NCBI GenBank assembly: GCA_937911445.1
Contig: CALDQY010000156.1
Coordinates: 1 to 17,724 of the forward strand
Length of the DNA: 17,724 nucleotides
Direction: 5' to 3'
Source: an uncultured Rhodobiaceae bacterium
GTDB lineage: Archaea; Thermoplasmatota; Poseidoniia; Poseidoniales; Poseidoniaceae
The notes beneath the pieces were generated by a model. It ran no database searches. It had not been told where the DNA came from and worked only from the letters and a program-made list of their open reading frames with translations. The position numbers and the translations under genes are program-made. This document shows positions 7,459-13,446 of the stretch, in pieces. How positions within the stretch are numbered: the stretch's first letter is position 1; each line of letters begins with the position of its first letter.

Positions 7459-8886
7459 ATGGACGGGCAGGAGTCTGTGTTCGATAATGAGACGTTTCAC
7501 AAGCGTCTCGGTAATCTTGCCTTTGCAGCCATCCTTCTGACGTTGCTTACGGTTTGGATGATTGAACTCAAAGGAATCTTCCAACCGTTTTTCATCGCAC
7601 TTGGAATTTATTTTGTGCTGAAACCCGGTGCTGATTATCTTTCGAAGAATGGGTTTCCAATCGGTCTTTCCTATGTAACAATGATTCTTTCAGCATTTTT
7701 GATTGTCGTCGCTGCGGGTTATCTTGCCTTCGATCAGGTGAGCGATCTTGCTGATGATGAAGATCGAATCAAGCAGTACAATGAGAAATTAGACAAGCGT
7801 TGGAACCAACTGAAAGGGACGCCGGTCGTAGGCTCCTCGATTACTGAATCGTTGAATTCTACCGATGGAACGTTTACCGAAGACCTCGCAGAACTAGGTC
7901 TATTGTCGAGCGATTCAGGCATAGCTGAGCTTGTTGGTGGAGTGGTCTCCAGTGTAGGCAGCATGTTGGGGATGGGTTTGACAGTATCCTTTTTCCTCAT
8001 TTTTATCATCTTTGAAGCGAACTTTTTGCCAGGTCGAATCGAAAGAGCTTGGCCAGGCGGAGTATCAGGTCGTGTTCAAGATATGCAAATCCAAATTCAG
8101 GAGAGCATCAATACGTATGTTGTTGTAAAAACGGGTGTTGGTTTGGGTACTGCAGGGATTACAGCAATCATCCTCTTCATCTTCGGAATCGATTTGTGGT
8201 TTACGTGGGCTTTGCTCACCTTTATTCTCAATTATGTACCTTACATTGGTTCATTGATTGCAACGATTCCACCACTGATTCTCGGATTCGTAACCCTCTC
8301 TCCGGTTGGGTGGTTTATCTTGTTGATTTTACTTGTATCAAACCAACAACTTTGGGGAAGCATCATTGAAACGAAATGGGCAGGACGTGCATTGGACATA
8401 TCCCCTGTCTTGCTGCTGCTTACAACTGCATACTCGTACTGGGTATGGGGCATTCTTGGTATGGTACTCGTCGTTCCATTCACGGTCATCTTCAAGATCG
8501 TACTCGAAAACATCGAACCAACTCGCCCAATTGCTATTCTTCTCGCTGAGCGTGCTCCATCGATTGACGAGGCTTGGAAGGAGGCCATGAAAGATGGTCG
8601 AATCTCCAGTCATGAAAGTCGATCGTTGGATGAACTTCAACGCATCTTAGGATTAAGCGACCGTCACATGACCAAGGTTGCTGCAAAGCATGCCATTGAG
8701 CGTTCTCTGAAGCGAAACCGCATCACAACAGAACAGTACGCGTTCATCCAAGAGGCGGCTTCCTTGTTCGACAACGATGCCTATGTCCTACAATTGAACA
8801 ACATTGATGTTGAATCTGGACGATTGAAGAAATCCAACAGAATGGTCTTGGAGTCCATCTATGTTCAACTTGAGGAAGAAGAGTAA
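7459..8886 (+). CDS. AI-2E/PerM-family transporter with a soluble C-terminal extension
   Basis: 475 residues. The family layout is clear: paired N-terminal helices (~18-55), helix ~70-92, an extramembrane middle region (~93-160), a helix at ~165-187, then the conserved core NYVPYIGSLIATIPPLI (258-274) and the terminal LDISPVLLLLTTAYSYWVWGI/ MVLVVPF region (312-341). Family members include the AI-2 exporter TqsA and sodium/proton-linked exporters, so the transported solute is unknown; an AI-2 role should not be assumed. After the last helix (~350) about 110 charged residues follow. They include a helix pair EAMKDGRISSHESRSLDEL (374-392) reminiscent of TerB-like 'DGxIxxxExxxL' helices, and a repeat-like SLKRNRITTEQYAFI (416-430). 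This extension is unusual for the family. It lies downstream of the MFS gene and its stop codon directly abuts the end of the oppositely oriented UPF0147 gene. Confidence 0.88.
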   Translation: MDGQESVFDNETFHKRLGNLAFAAILLTLLTVWMIELKGIFQPFFIALGIYFVLKPGADYLSKNGFPIGLSYVTMILSAFLIVVAAGYLAFDQVSDLADDEDRIKQYNEKLDKRWNQLKGTPVVGSSITESLNSTDGTFTEDLAELGLLSSDSGIAELVGGVVSSVGSMLGMGLTVSFFLIFIIFEANFLPGRIERAWPGGVSGRVQDMQIQIQESINTYVVVKTGVGLGTAGITAIILFIFGIDLWFTWALLTFILNYVPYIGSLIATIPPLILGFVTLSPVGWFILLILLVSNQQLWGSIIETKWAGRALDISPVLLLLTTAYSYWVWGILGMVLVVPFTVIFKIVLENIEPTRPIAILLAERAPSIDEAWKEAMKDGRISSHESRSLDELQRILGLSDRHMTKVAAKHAIERSLKRNRITTEQYAFIQEAASLFDNDAYVLQLNNIDVESGRLKKSNRMVLESIYVQLEEEE

Positions 8887-9153
8887 TCACAGAATATCTG
8901 TTAGAATCTTTTCCAGCTCAGTGTTTATCATGAGGATGAGTGTTCCGAACTCTGGCGGAATGTTCGGATCTTCGTACAACTCCTCAAGTTTTGATTGGGA
9001 CATGGCGATACGGACATCGAGTTTCTTCCCTTTGTTGAGTAACCAGTTCTCACAGGTCTCTTTCGCTTGTTTGCGAATGTTTCGAGGAACCTTCGGGTCA
9101 TCGATTTGATTGATGACGGTTGCAACTTGCTGTAGTCGTGTCTCAACGTCCAT
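8887..9153 (-). CDS. UPF0147 family small helical protein
   Basis: 88 residues matching the archaeal UPF0147 family pattern: an N-terminal helix, then DPKVPRNIRKQAKE (19-32), a helix LDVRIAMSQSKLEEL (45-59), then DPNIPPEFGTLI (62-73) and a closing helix ending in ILTDIL. These duplicated 'D-x-x-x-P-R/E' helical hairpins are the family signature. The protein is small and cytosolic and its function has not been established. Its stop codon abuts the stop of the AI-2E-family gene (convergent). Its start is divergent from the prepilin peptidase gene. A weak TATA-like AGTATT lies on the minus strand about 27 nt upstream, so a leaderless mRNA is possible. Confidence 0.88.
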   Translation of the reverse strand: MDVETRLQQVATVINQIDDPKVPRNIRKQAKETCENWLLNKGKKLDVRIAMSQSKLEELYEDPNIPPEFGTLILMINTELEKILTDIL

Positions 9154-9202
9154 CTTGTCAGCCCCTTGGAATGCCCAATACTTCCATCTTGTCGTGGGCC
9201 GT

Positions 9203-9210
9203 CTTTAAGG
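9203..9210 (+). promoter_or_regulatory. TATA-like element supporting the 9234 start of the prepilin peptidase
   Basis: CTTTAAGG is centred about 27 nt before the ATG at 9234, the spacing expected for a leaderless archaeal transcript. It lies in the 80-bp gap between the divergent UPF0147 start (9153) and the chosen start. Weak match to consensus. Confidence 0.35.
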
Positions 9211-9233
9211 TCATTGGCGACGTGGACACTCCA

Positions 9234-10232
9234 ATGGATGCCGATGTAGAAACCATTCTTGGATGGGCACGAATGGGTGTTCTCATCCTCTGTATGGGAT
9301 GGGCTGCATGGTTCGACCACAAGGAACGTCGTGTTTCGAACGAACATTGGATGGTTTGGACCAAGCCGATTGTGTTCATATGGACTCTTGATTTATTGAT
9401 ACAGGGCCCTCACTGGTCTGTATGGCTCACAGCATCTGCACTTCTTGCCTATGCAAGTGGTTCTGTTATCGGTAGACCCACGATGAAGGATGCCCGTCAA
9501 GGAAATCGAACGGATCAGATCGTTCTGTTGTGGTATCTCCTTTCAGCGATCGGATTAATATCAGGAGGTCTACGGTTCATGGAGGTTTCACCACTCGACG
9601 TCCTCATTGGCGAGGCTACAATGGAAGCGACCTTGTGGTGGTCGTACATTGGTGCATTGTTCACGTTGTTTGTCATCGACCTTGCTTGGAGATTCAGATT
9701 CATCCATGGTGGGGCGGATGCAAAAGCACTGATGTGGGTCACGTTGCTGTTCCCTTCTTGGGCAGAAGTACCGGTGTACTCAGAGACCGCGATGAGTGAA
9801 ATTGTTTTGCATCTCCCTCCATCACTGAGTCTTTTGATTTGGGGTGGATTTTTGTTCGTGCTCATTCCAATCATCTTGTTGTTTTGGAACATTGCGACTG
9901 GTTCTGTAAGGAGCCTTTCGGACGTCTTCATGGCCTGGATGTCTCTTTCAGTACCGTTGGCCTCTGTCCGTGAGAGGCATGTTTGGATTCTTTCCGATAC
10001 GATGAATATGCCGAGTGGCGAAACGGTCTTGATTCACAAAAAGCGTGCACCGCGTAGGACTCCGACGGACGAGGAGATGAACGAGCAAATCAAGCGCTTG
10101 GAGGATATCGGTGCTGAACGAATATGGGTCAGTTTGAAACTACCCTTGTTGTTGTTTTTGTTCCCAGCAATTCTACCACTTTGGTTGATTGGGGATCCAA
10201 TGGCATCCATACTACCATTGATACTGCCGTGA
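9234..10232 (+). CDS. Archaeal prepilin/preflagellin peptidase (peptidase family A24, FlaK/PibD type)
   Basis: 332 residues from the chosen start. Both catalytic aspartate motifs of A24 aspartic membrane proteases are present: Asp28 after the first membrane helix (WAAWFDHKERRVSN) and Asp162 in FIHGGADAK, the archaeal form of the GxGD motif. About 6-8 hydrophobic segments are spread through the protein. A loop near the C terminus is basic then charged (KKRAPRRTPTDEEMNE), followed by a last hydrophobic hairpin. The enzyme would cleave class III signal peptides of type IV pilins or archaellins at the inner face of the membrane. The frame is open upstream to 9120 with other possible starts at 9120 and 9171. 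The first would overlap the UPF0147 gene; 9234 is favoured because helix 1 then follows the N terminus directly and a TATA-like box is correctly spaced. No pilin or assembly ATPase gene is adjacent, and the gene converges on eL40 three bases later. Confidence 0.85.
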   Translation: MDADVETILGWARMGVLILCMGWAAWFDHKERRVSNEHWMVWTKPIVFIWTLDLLIQGPHWSVWLTASALLAYASGSVIGRPTMKDARQGNRTDQIVLLWYLLSAIGLISGGLRFMEVSPLDVLIGEATMEATLWWSYIGALFTLFVIDLAWRFRFIHGGADAKALMWVTLLFPSWAEVPVYSETAMSEIVLHLPPSLSLLIWGGFLFVLIPIILLFWNIATGSVRSLSDVFMAWMSLSVPLASVRERHVWILSDTMNMPSGETVLIHKKRAPRRTPTDEEMNEQIKRLEDIGAERIWVSLKLPLLLFLFPAILPLWLIGDPMASILPLILP

Positions 10233-10235
10233 AAA

Positions 10236-10385
10236 TCAGTTGCCCTTACGCTCAATGTTCTTTGGACGCAGGCCCTTGTAGCCACACTTTCGGCAGCGAG
10301 CAGCACGAACAGCGTTACGAGCATTGCACTTCATGCAAATTTTACGTTGAAGCATACGAGCCTCAGCTTCAGGAAATCGTGCCAT
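10236..10385 (-). CDS. rpl40e: 50S ribosomal protein eL40 (L40e)
   Basis: The minus strand from the ATG at 10385 encodes 49 residues beginning MARFPEAEARMLQRKICMKC and ending with CGYKGLRPKNIERKGN, the classic archaeal eL40 sequence. It has the C4 zinc-finger cysteines 17, 20, 31 and 34 (CxxC, then CRKC). In eukaryotes this protein is made as a ubiquitin fusion; in archaea it stands alone, as here. It binds the large subunit near the factor-binding region. It is short and very basic and ends 3 nt from the prepilin peptidase stop (convergent). A TATA element, minus-strand TTAAATA at 10407-10413, is centred 25 nt upstream, so the mRNA should be leaderless. No other start is plausible. Confidence 0.96.
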   Translation of the reverse strand: MARFPEAEARMLQRKICMKCNARNAVRAARCRKCGYKGLRPKNIERKGN

Positions 10386-10406
10386 GGCCTTGCGACCAAC
10401 TTCCTC

Positions 10407-10413
10407 TATTTAA
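10407..10413. promoter_or_regulatory. Shared bidirectional TATA element between eL40 and the MBL-fold gene
   Basis: TATTTAA on the plus strand reads TTAAATA on the minus strand. It is centred 25 nt from the eL40 start (10385, minus), giving a leaderless transcript. It is centred about 37 nt from the MBL-fold start (10447, plus), giving a leader of about 11 nt. It is the only clear A/T-rich element in the 61-bp divergent gap, so both genes probably use it. Confidence 0.6.
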
Positions 10414-10446
10414 CCGCAACCACCAGAATCGAGACAACAGGATGGC

Positions 10447-11268
10447 ATGGTTCAAACACTTGAGGGAACACCGTACATCATGCGCATCGTGCGTCTCCCT
10501 GGAATTCATCACGATGCCAATGCGGTCTTGTTGATGGATTCAAAGGAAGCCATCCTCATTGATTCCGGTACTGCTTGGTACCAATTGCTCCAGCAAGAGC
10601 GCATTGTTGGTCAACTCGGAGAGGACCTGACACTTCGAGAAATCGTCCTGACCTCACGACGCTATCCGTTTAGCGGAGGAAGTGTCTCGATATCAGAACG
10701 TTTCGAAAATGTTCCAATTAAAGCTCACGCATCAGCAATTTCTTCACTTGCAACAGGTGACTTTTTCACGACATGGGCCAACAGATTTGACTCAGATATG
10801 CCGATTGTAAATGCAATAGAAGTTGATATGCACCAAGAATCAATGCTTGGAGGTCAAACCATCGAATTCATCGAAGCACCTGGTCCGAGCAGTTGCAATC
10901 TCATGGTCTACATTCCCTCTGCAAAGACGGTCATTGCAGGTGCATTGATGCCAAGAGCAGACCGCCCACTGCGTTGGGATGTGCCAACAGGGAATCTCAT
11001 TGATGGGAAAGAGAGTCTTGAGCTTCTGAAAGAACTTGGTGCGGAGAAATTAATTCCAATGCATGGGCCAAGCATCAAGGGTTCTGATCATATTGCTGAG
11101 ACGGTCCAGCGTCACATCACAATGCTTGAGAGCATCATCGAGGACCAAGGTGTATTGCCGCGTTCATGGCCCAAACCCGCACATACATCGCTTTGGCATG
11201 AGCCAGTCCCTGCTTGGCCTCGATTGGAACAAGAAACCAATCAGGCAGATGGCAACAATCTGAGTTGA
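10447..11268 (+). CDS. Metallo-beta-lactamase-fold protein lacking the zinc-binding motif
   Basis: 273 residues with the MBL order of elements: DANAVLLMDSKEAILIDSG (23-41), where Asp39 matches the early conserved Asp; then EIVLTSRRYPFSGGS (64-78), exactly where family members have THxHxDHxGG; then FIEAPGPSSCNLMVYIP (139-155), matching the 'HTPGHTxGSxxxYxP' strand; AGALM (162-166), where 'GD' is usual; and LIPMHGPSI (200-208), matching the late 'PGHG'. The HxHxDH ligands are replaced by S-R-R-Y-P-F, the following His by Glu, and the bridging Asp is lost; only the last His remains. It is therefore probably not a zinc hydrolase and may bind a ligand or partner. It diverges from eL40 and overlaps the 3' end of the propeller-like gene by 28 bp. 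The family assignment rests on this motif alignment by eye. Confidence 0.75.
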   Translation: MVQTLEGTPYIMRIVRLPGIHHDANAVLLMDSKEAILIDSGTAWYQLLQQERIVGQLGEDLTLREIVLTSRRYPFSGGSVSISERFENVPIKAHASAISSLATGDFFTTWANRFDSDMPIVNAIEVDMHQESMLGGQTIEFIEAPGPSSCNLMVYIPSAKTVIAGALMPRADRPLRWDVPTGNLIDGKESLELLKELGAEKLIPMHGPSIKGSDHIAETVQRHITMLESIIEDQGVLPRSWPKPAHTSLWHEPVPAWPRLEQETNQADGNNLS

Positions 11269-11834
11269 GCCTCAGCTTCACGACGCTGAGCCTCAATCGC
11301 CTTTTTCTCTCGCATCCTTCGAAGCATGAGGTTGTCTCCAAACGACGTGGAGGCATCTTTCCGATTTGCGAGGGTTCCATCATGGTTGTAGACACACTGT
11401 TCCCAACCTGATTGGATGCGAATGGTTCCACGTTCAGTTCGTATGGAGGATACGGAACGATTGGTTTCGAACAAGAGGGATGCTTTCCCATCTGTATCTG
11501 CAGCGAAGATGCGTCCTTCGGCATCGGCGATGAGGAGTTGAGATTGTTCGTTCATGCACATGGATCGCAGCGGTGCGTGACTGATGGTTGAAGTGGACAC
11601 AAGCGTGAATTCAGGTAGTTGCACGATGTGGAGTTGGCCGAGTTTGTCTCCGACATAGAGTTTGGAGAGTGAGATGTCGTCTTCCTTGATGCCAAGAATC
11701 GCTGTTGCCGTTGTTCTCAGATGGAGCGTCCTTCGGTTCGCTGGCGTTTCCCAAATCACCAACCCATCGCTCATGGCAAGACATGTGCCTTGGGTCGTAA
11801 CGAGGCTTCGTACCGTTGTTCGGTTGTTGCGCAT
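11241..11834 (-). CDS. Hypothetical beta-propeller-like protein with basic C-terminal helix
   Basis: 197 residues, no recognised family. Repeated short strand patterns with turn motifs resemble blades of a PQQ/WD-type propeller: GLVIWETPANRRTLHL, KLYVGDKLGQLHIVQL, QLLIADAEGRIFAADTDG and TIRIQSGWEQCVYNHDG. There are too few blades (about four) for a full propeller. The last ~40 residues form a charged helix (RRMREKKAIEAQRREAEAQLRL). There is no signal peptide or membrane span, so it should be cytosolic. It is the last gene of a minus-strand run behind tfb and the Cys4 protein (66-nt gap). GGTATACC 25 nt upstream suggests its own leaderless start. Its 3' end overlaps the convergent MBL-fold gene by 28 bp. 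The function is unknown; the blade reading is inference. Confidence 0.7.
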   Translation of the reverse strand: MRNNRTTVRSLVTTQGTCLAMSDGLVIWETPANRRTLHLRTTATAILGIKEDDISLSKLYVGDKLGQLHIVQLPEFTLVSTSTISHAPLRSMCMNEQSQLLIADAEGRIFAADTDGKASLLFETNRSVSSIRTERGTIRIQSGWEQCVYNHDGTLANRKDASTSFGDNLMLRRMREKKAIEAQRREAEAQLRLLPSA

Positions 11835-11855
11835 ACCTTGTTGCTGAGTGCAGTC

Positions 11856-11863
11856 GGTATACC
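11856..11863 (-). promoter_or_regulatory. Palindromic TATA-like element of the propeller-like gene
   Basis: GGTATACC, a perfect 8-bp palindrome, is centred 25-26 nt before the minus-strand ATG at 11834. That spacing predicts a leaderless transcript initiated in the gap behind the Cys4 gene. Confidence 0.45.
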
Positions 11864-11900
11864 TGATTTCGCTTGGGTCGAAACTGAAAGTGAAAGTGAA

Positions 11901-12173
11901 TCAATACATGTCGTCGTTCTTGTTTTCTTTCTTCCAAGACCGGTAGCAGGATTTGCATACACGAACTCGACCTTTCGTTGAGACAAAGTTACCAGAGCCC
12001 CACATTTCTGTTGCATCATCAAAGGAAAGAGATCGGCCCCCGAGTTTCTTGTCGGCAAATCGTTCACAAGATTTGACCGCGCAAGGGACTTCCCCAGAAC
12101 TTGATTTCTTTTTTTCAGTTCCATCATCGGAGGGCTTTGGCTTGTTCTTGCGGGCCTTGGCTTTGAATCCCAT
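11901..12173 (-). CDS. Small basic four-cysteine (zinc-ribbon-like) protein downstream of tfb
   Basis: 90 residues, family not recognised. The first ~28 residues are a Lys/Ser-rich basic tail (MGFKAKARKNKPKPSDDG). A compact domain follows with Cys31, Cys36, Cys73 and Cys76 (PCAVKSC, then RVCKSCYRSW), spaced as two knuckles that could hold one zinc. Between them lies LGGRSLSFDDATEMWGSGNF (44-63). The basic tail and Cys4 core fit a nucleic-acid- or ribosome-associated role, but that is inference. It lies 39 nt downstream of tfb on the same strand, and a GGGAG Shine-Dalgarno-like sequence sits 4 nt before the ATG, which fits translation from a shared tfb transcript. The propeller-like gene follows after 66 nt. 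Confidence 0.75.
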   Translation of the reverse strand: MGFKAKARKNKPKPSDDGTEKKKSSSGEVPCAVKSCERFADKKLGGRSLSFDDATEMWGSGNFVSTKGRVRVCKSCYRSWKKENKNDDMY

Positions 12174-12212
12174 GATTCTCCCAACCTGAATCGCTTCAAG
12201 AAACTTAGGGTC

Positions 12213-13202
12213 TCATTGTTGGGAGGCTTCGCCAAGTTTAACCAAGAGGCCTTCAATCAGTCGAAGAAGACCACGCAACGTGACTTCAGAGACATTGGCA
12301 ATGGAACAAATTTCCGATTGTGTGCGAGGAGAACCAGATTCACTGCACGCTTTGTAGATTAAGGCAGCAGCAACGCCCATCGGTTTCTTACCTTGCCATA
12401 CATCCTCATGTGGCTTGATGACAGACCACAAGTGTTGCACTTGACTTCGCATCGATGGGGCGAGCTGAAGCTTTGACATGAACGGGTCGATGTATTGGTC
12501 GGGCGAACTGATGGAATGCATGTTTAACATGCGAGAGACCTGGCGGATGAGGCGTGACAATTCCTTTTCTTCGATCGAAAATTGTTCAGCAATGTCTGGA
12601 ATTTGTCGTGGAACGTTCTCTTCGCGAGCAACGAGGTAGGTGCAGGCAGCAGCAACCCCTGCAATGGAACGACCAGTGACGTATCCTTTGTCTGAAAGAC
12701 GGCGATACAACCGAGCGACTTCCTCTTGCATGGCAACCGGGAGTTGTGAACGGTCTCGAATGAATTGGTTCGCTTTGACGAGGTTACGCTCTCGGCTCTT
12801 ACGGGTCTTTGAGCGCTCGTCGATGATTCGACGACGACGCCACTCTCGACGACTCTGGTTCGAAATCCCATGACGGCTTGCTGCGCCAGTGTTCAAATCA
12901 CGAACATCGATGGTTGTGTTGAGCCCACGGTCAGCGAGCGTGTACGTCATTGGTGCTCCAACTCGAGAGCGATCTTCACCACGGTCTCGTTGGGTCCACT
13001 CGGCACCTGGGTCTGGAACATTCTCCTCGACGACAAGGCCACAGCTGTTGCAGGTGACCTCGCCTCGTGTCGTATCAAGACTCCAATCGACCGCTGCACA
13101 TTCCTCGCATGGCCGAGTGTGGCCTTCAAGGACTCGTCGTTCGCTCGAGACGTTTGTTTCTTTTTGTGACCGTTCGCTTCCGCTATCAAAACTTGCACTC
13201 AT
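12213..13202 (-). CDS. tfb: Transcription initiation factor B (TFB, TFIIB homologue)
   Basis: 329 residues, full length. A short Ser/Glu-rich extension precedes the zinc ribbon with cysteines 32, 35, 51 and 54 (CEEC, CNSC). The B-reader/B-finger region runs DRGEDRSRVGAPMTYTLADRGLNTTID (73-99), with the conserved RVGAP and DRGLNT segments. Two cyclin-like repeats follow: ~140-232 (with GRSIAGVAAACTYLVARE) and ~236-325 (with KKPMGVAAALIYKAC). TFB binds the TBP-TATA complex and the BRE, and recruits RNA polymerase. A strong TATA (TTTAAATA) lies at 13239-13246 on the minus strand, giving a ~15-nt leader that contains GGAG 8 nt before the ATG. This gene is therefore leadered, unlike many neighbours. 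It heads a run with the Cys4 and propeller-like genes. Confidence 0.97.
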   Translation of the reverse strand: MSASFDSGSERSQKETNVSSERRVLEGHTRPCEECAAVDWSLDTTRGEVTCNSCGLVVEENVPDPGAEWTQRDRGEDRSRVGAPMTYTLADRGLNTTIDVRDLNTGAASRHGISNQSRREWRRRRIIDERSKTRKSRERNLVKANQFIRDRSQLPVAMQEEVARLYRRLSDKGYVTGRSIAGVAAACTYLVAREENVPRQIPDIAEQFSIEEKELSRLIRQVSRMLNMHSISSPDQYIDPFMSKLQLAPSMRSQVQHLWSVIKPHEDVWQGKKPMGVAAALIYKACSESGSPRTQSEICSIANVSEVTLRGLLRLIEGLLVKLGEASQQ

Positions 13203-13238
13203 CTTCTCAACTCCAGGTATAGTAATGGTATTATAGAA

Positions 13239-13246
13239 TATTTAAA
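13239..13246 (-). promoter_or_regulatory. TATA box of tfb
   Basis: Minus-strand TTTAAATA, a consensus archaeal TATA box preceded by an A-rich stretch (CACAAAAG) where a BRE would lie, is centred about 25 nt before a predicted start at ~13217. The resulting 15-nt leader contains GGAG. A second A/T-rich stretch (CTATAATA) closer to the gene could act as an alternative site. Confidence 0.65.
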
Positions 13247-13446
13247 CTTTTGTGTTTAATGCATCAGGTTTGTCGTTGAGCAAGGTGCCGTTTGTTACGA
13301 AATGAGAGAATTTCCCTGCCAACAAAAAGAAGATTGAACCACAGTATATGAACGTATGTTCAATTGACCCAATCGAGTCCCATGGAAACGACGAAGTCAA
13401 AGCGTATAGTTCAAGGACATTCGTTCACTGGTTTCGGTTGAACAAC

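Noticed and set aside
7459..8886. Quorum-sensing (autoinducer-2 export) role from the AI-2E family name
   Set aside because: The family is broad and includes ion exporters; nothing else in the window suggests AI-2 synthesis or sensing.
10124..10534. Plus-strand open frame of 136 codons across the eL40 gene
   Set aside because: It is antisense to eL40 and overlaps both the prepilin peptidase and the MBL-fold protein in the wrong frame.
11884..11898. Short tandem GAAAGT repeat between the propeller-like and Cys4 genes
   Set aside because: Only about two units; expected by chance and not a repeat element or CRISPR.
12889..13236. Plus-strand open frames antisense to the tfb N terminus
   Set aside because: tfb is full length with all motifs, and the antisense products are Ser/Arg-rich shadows.
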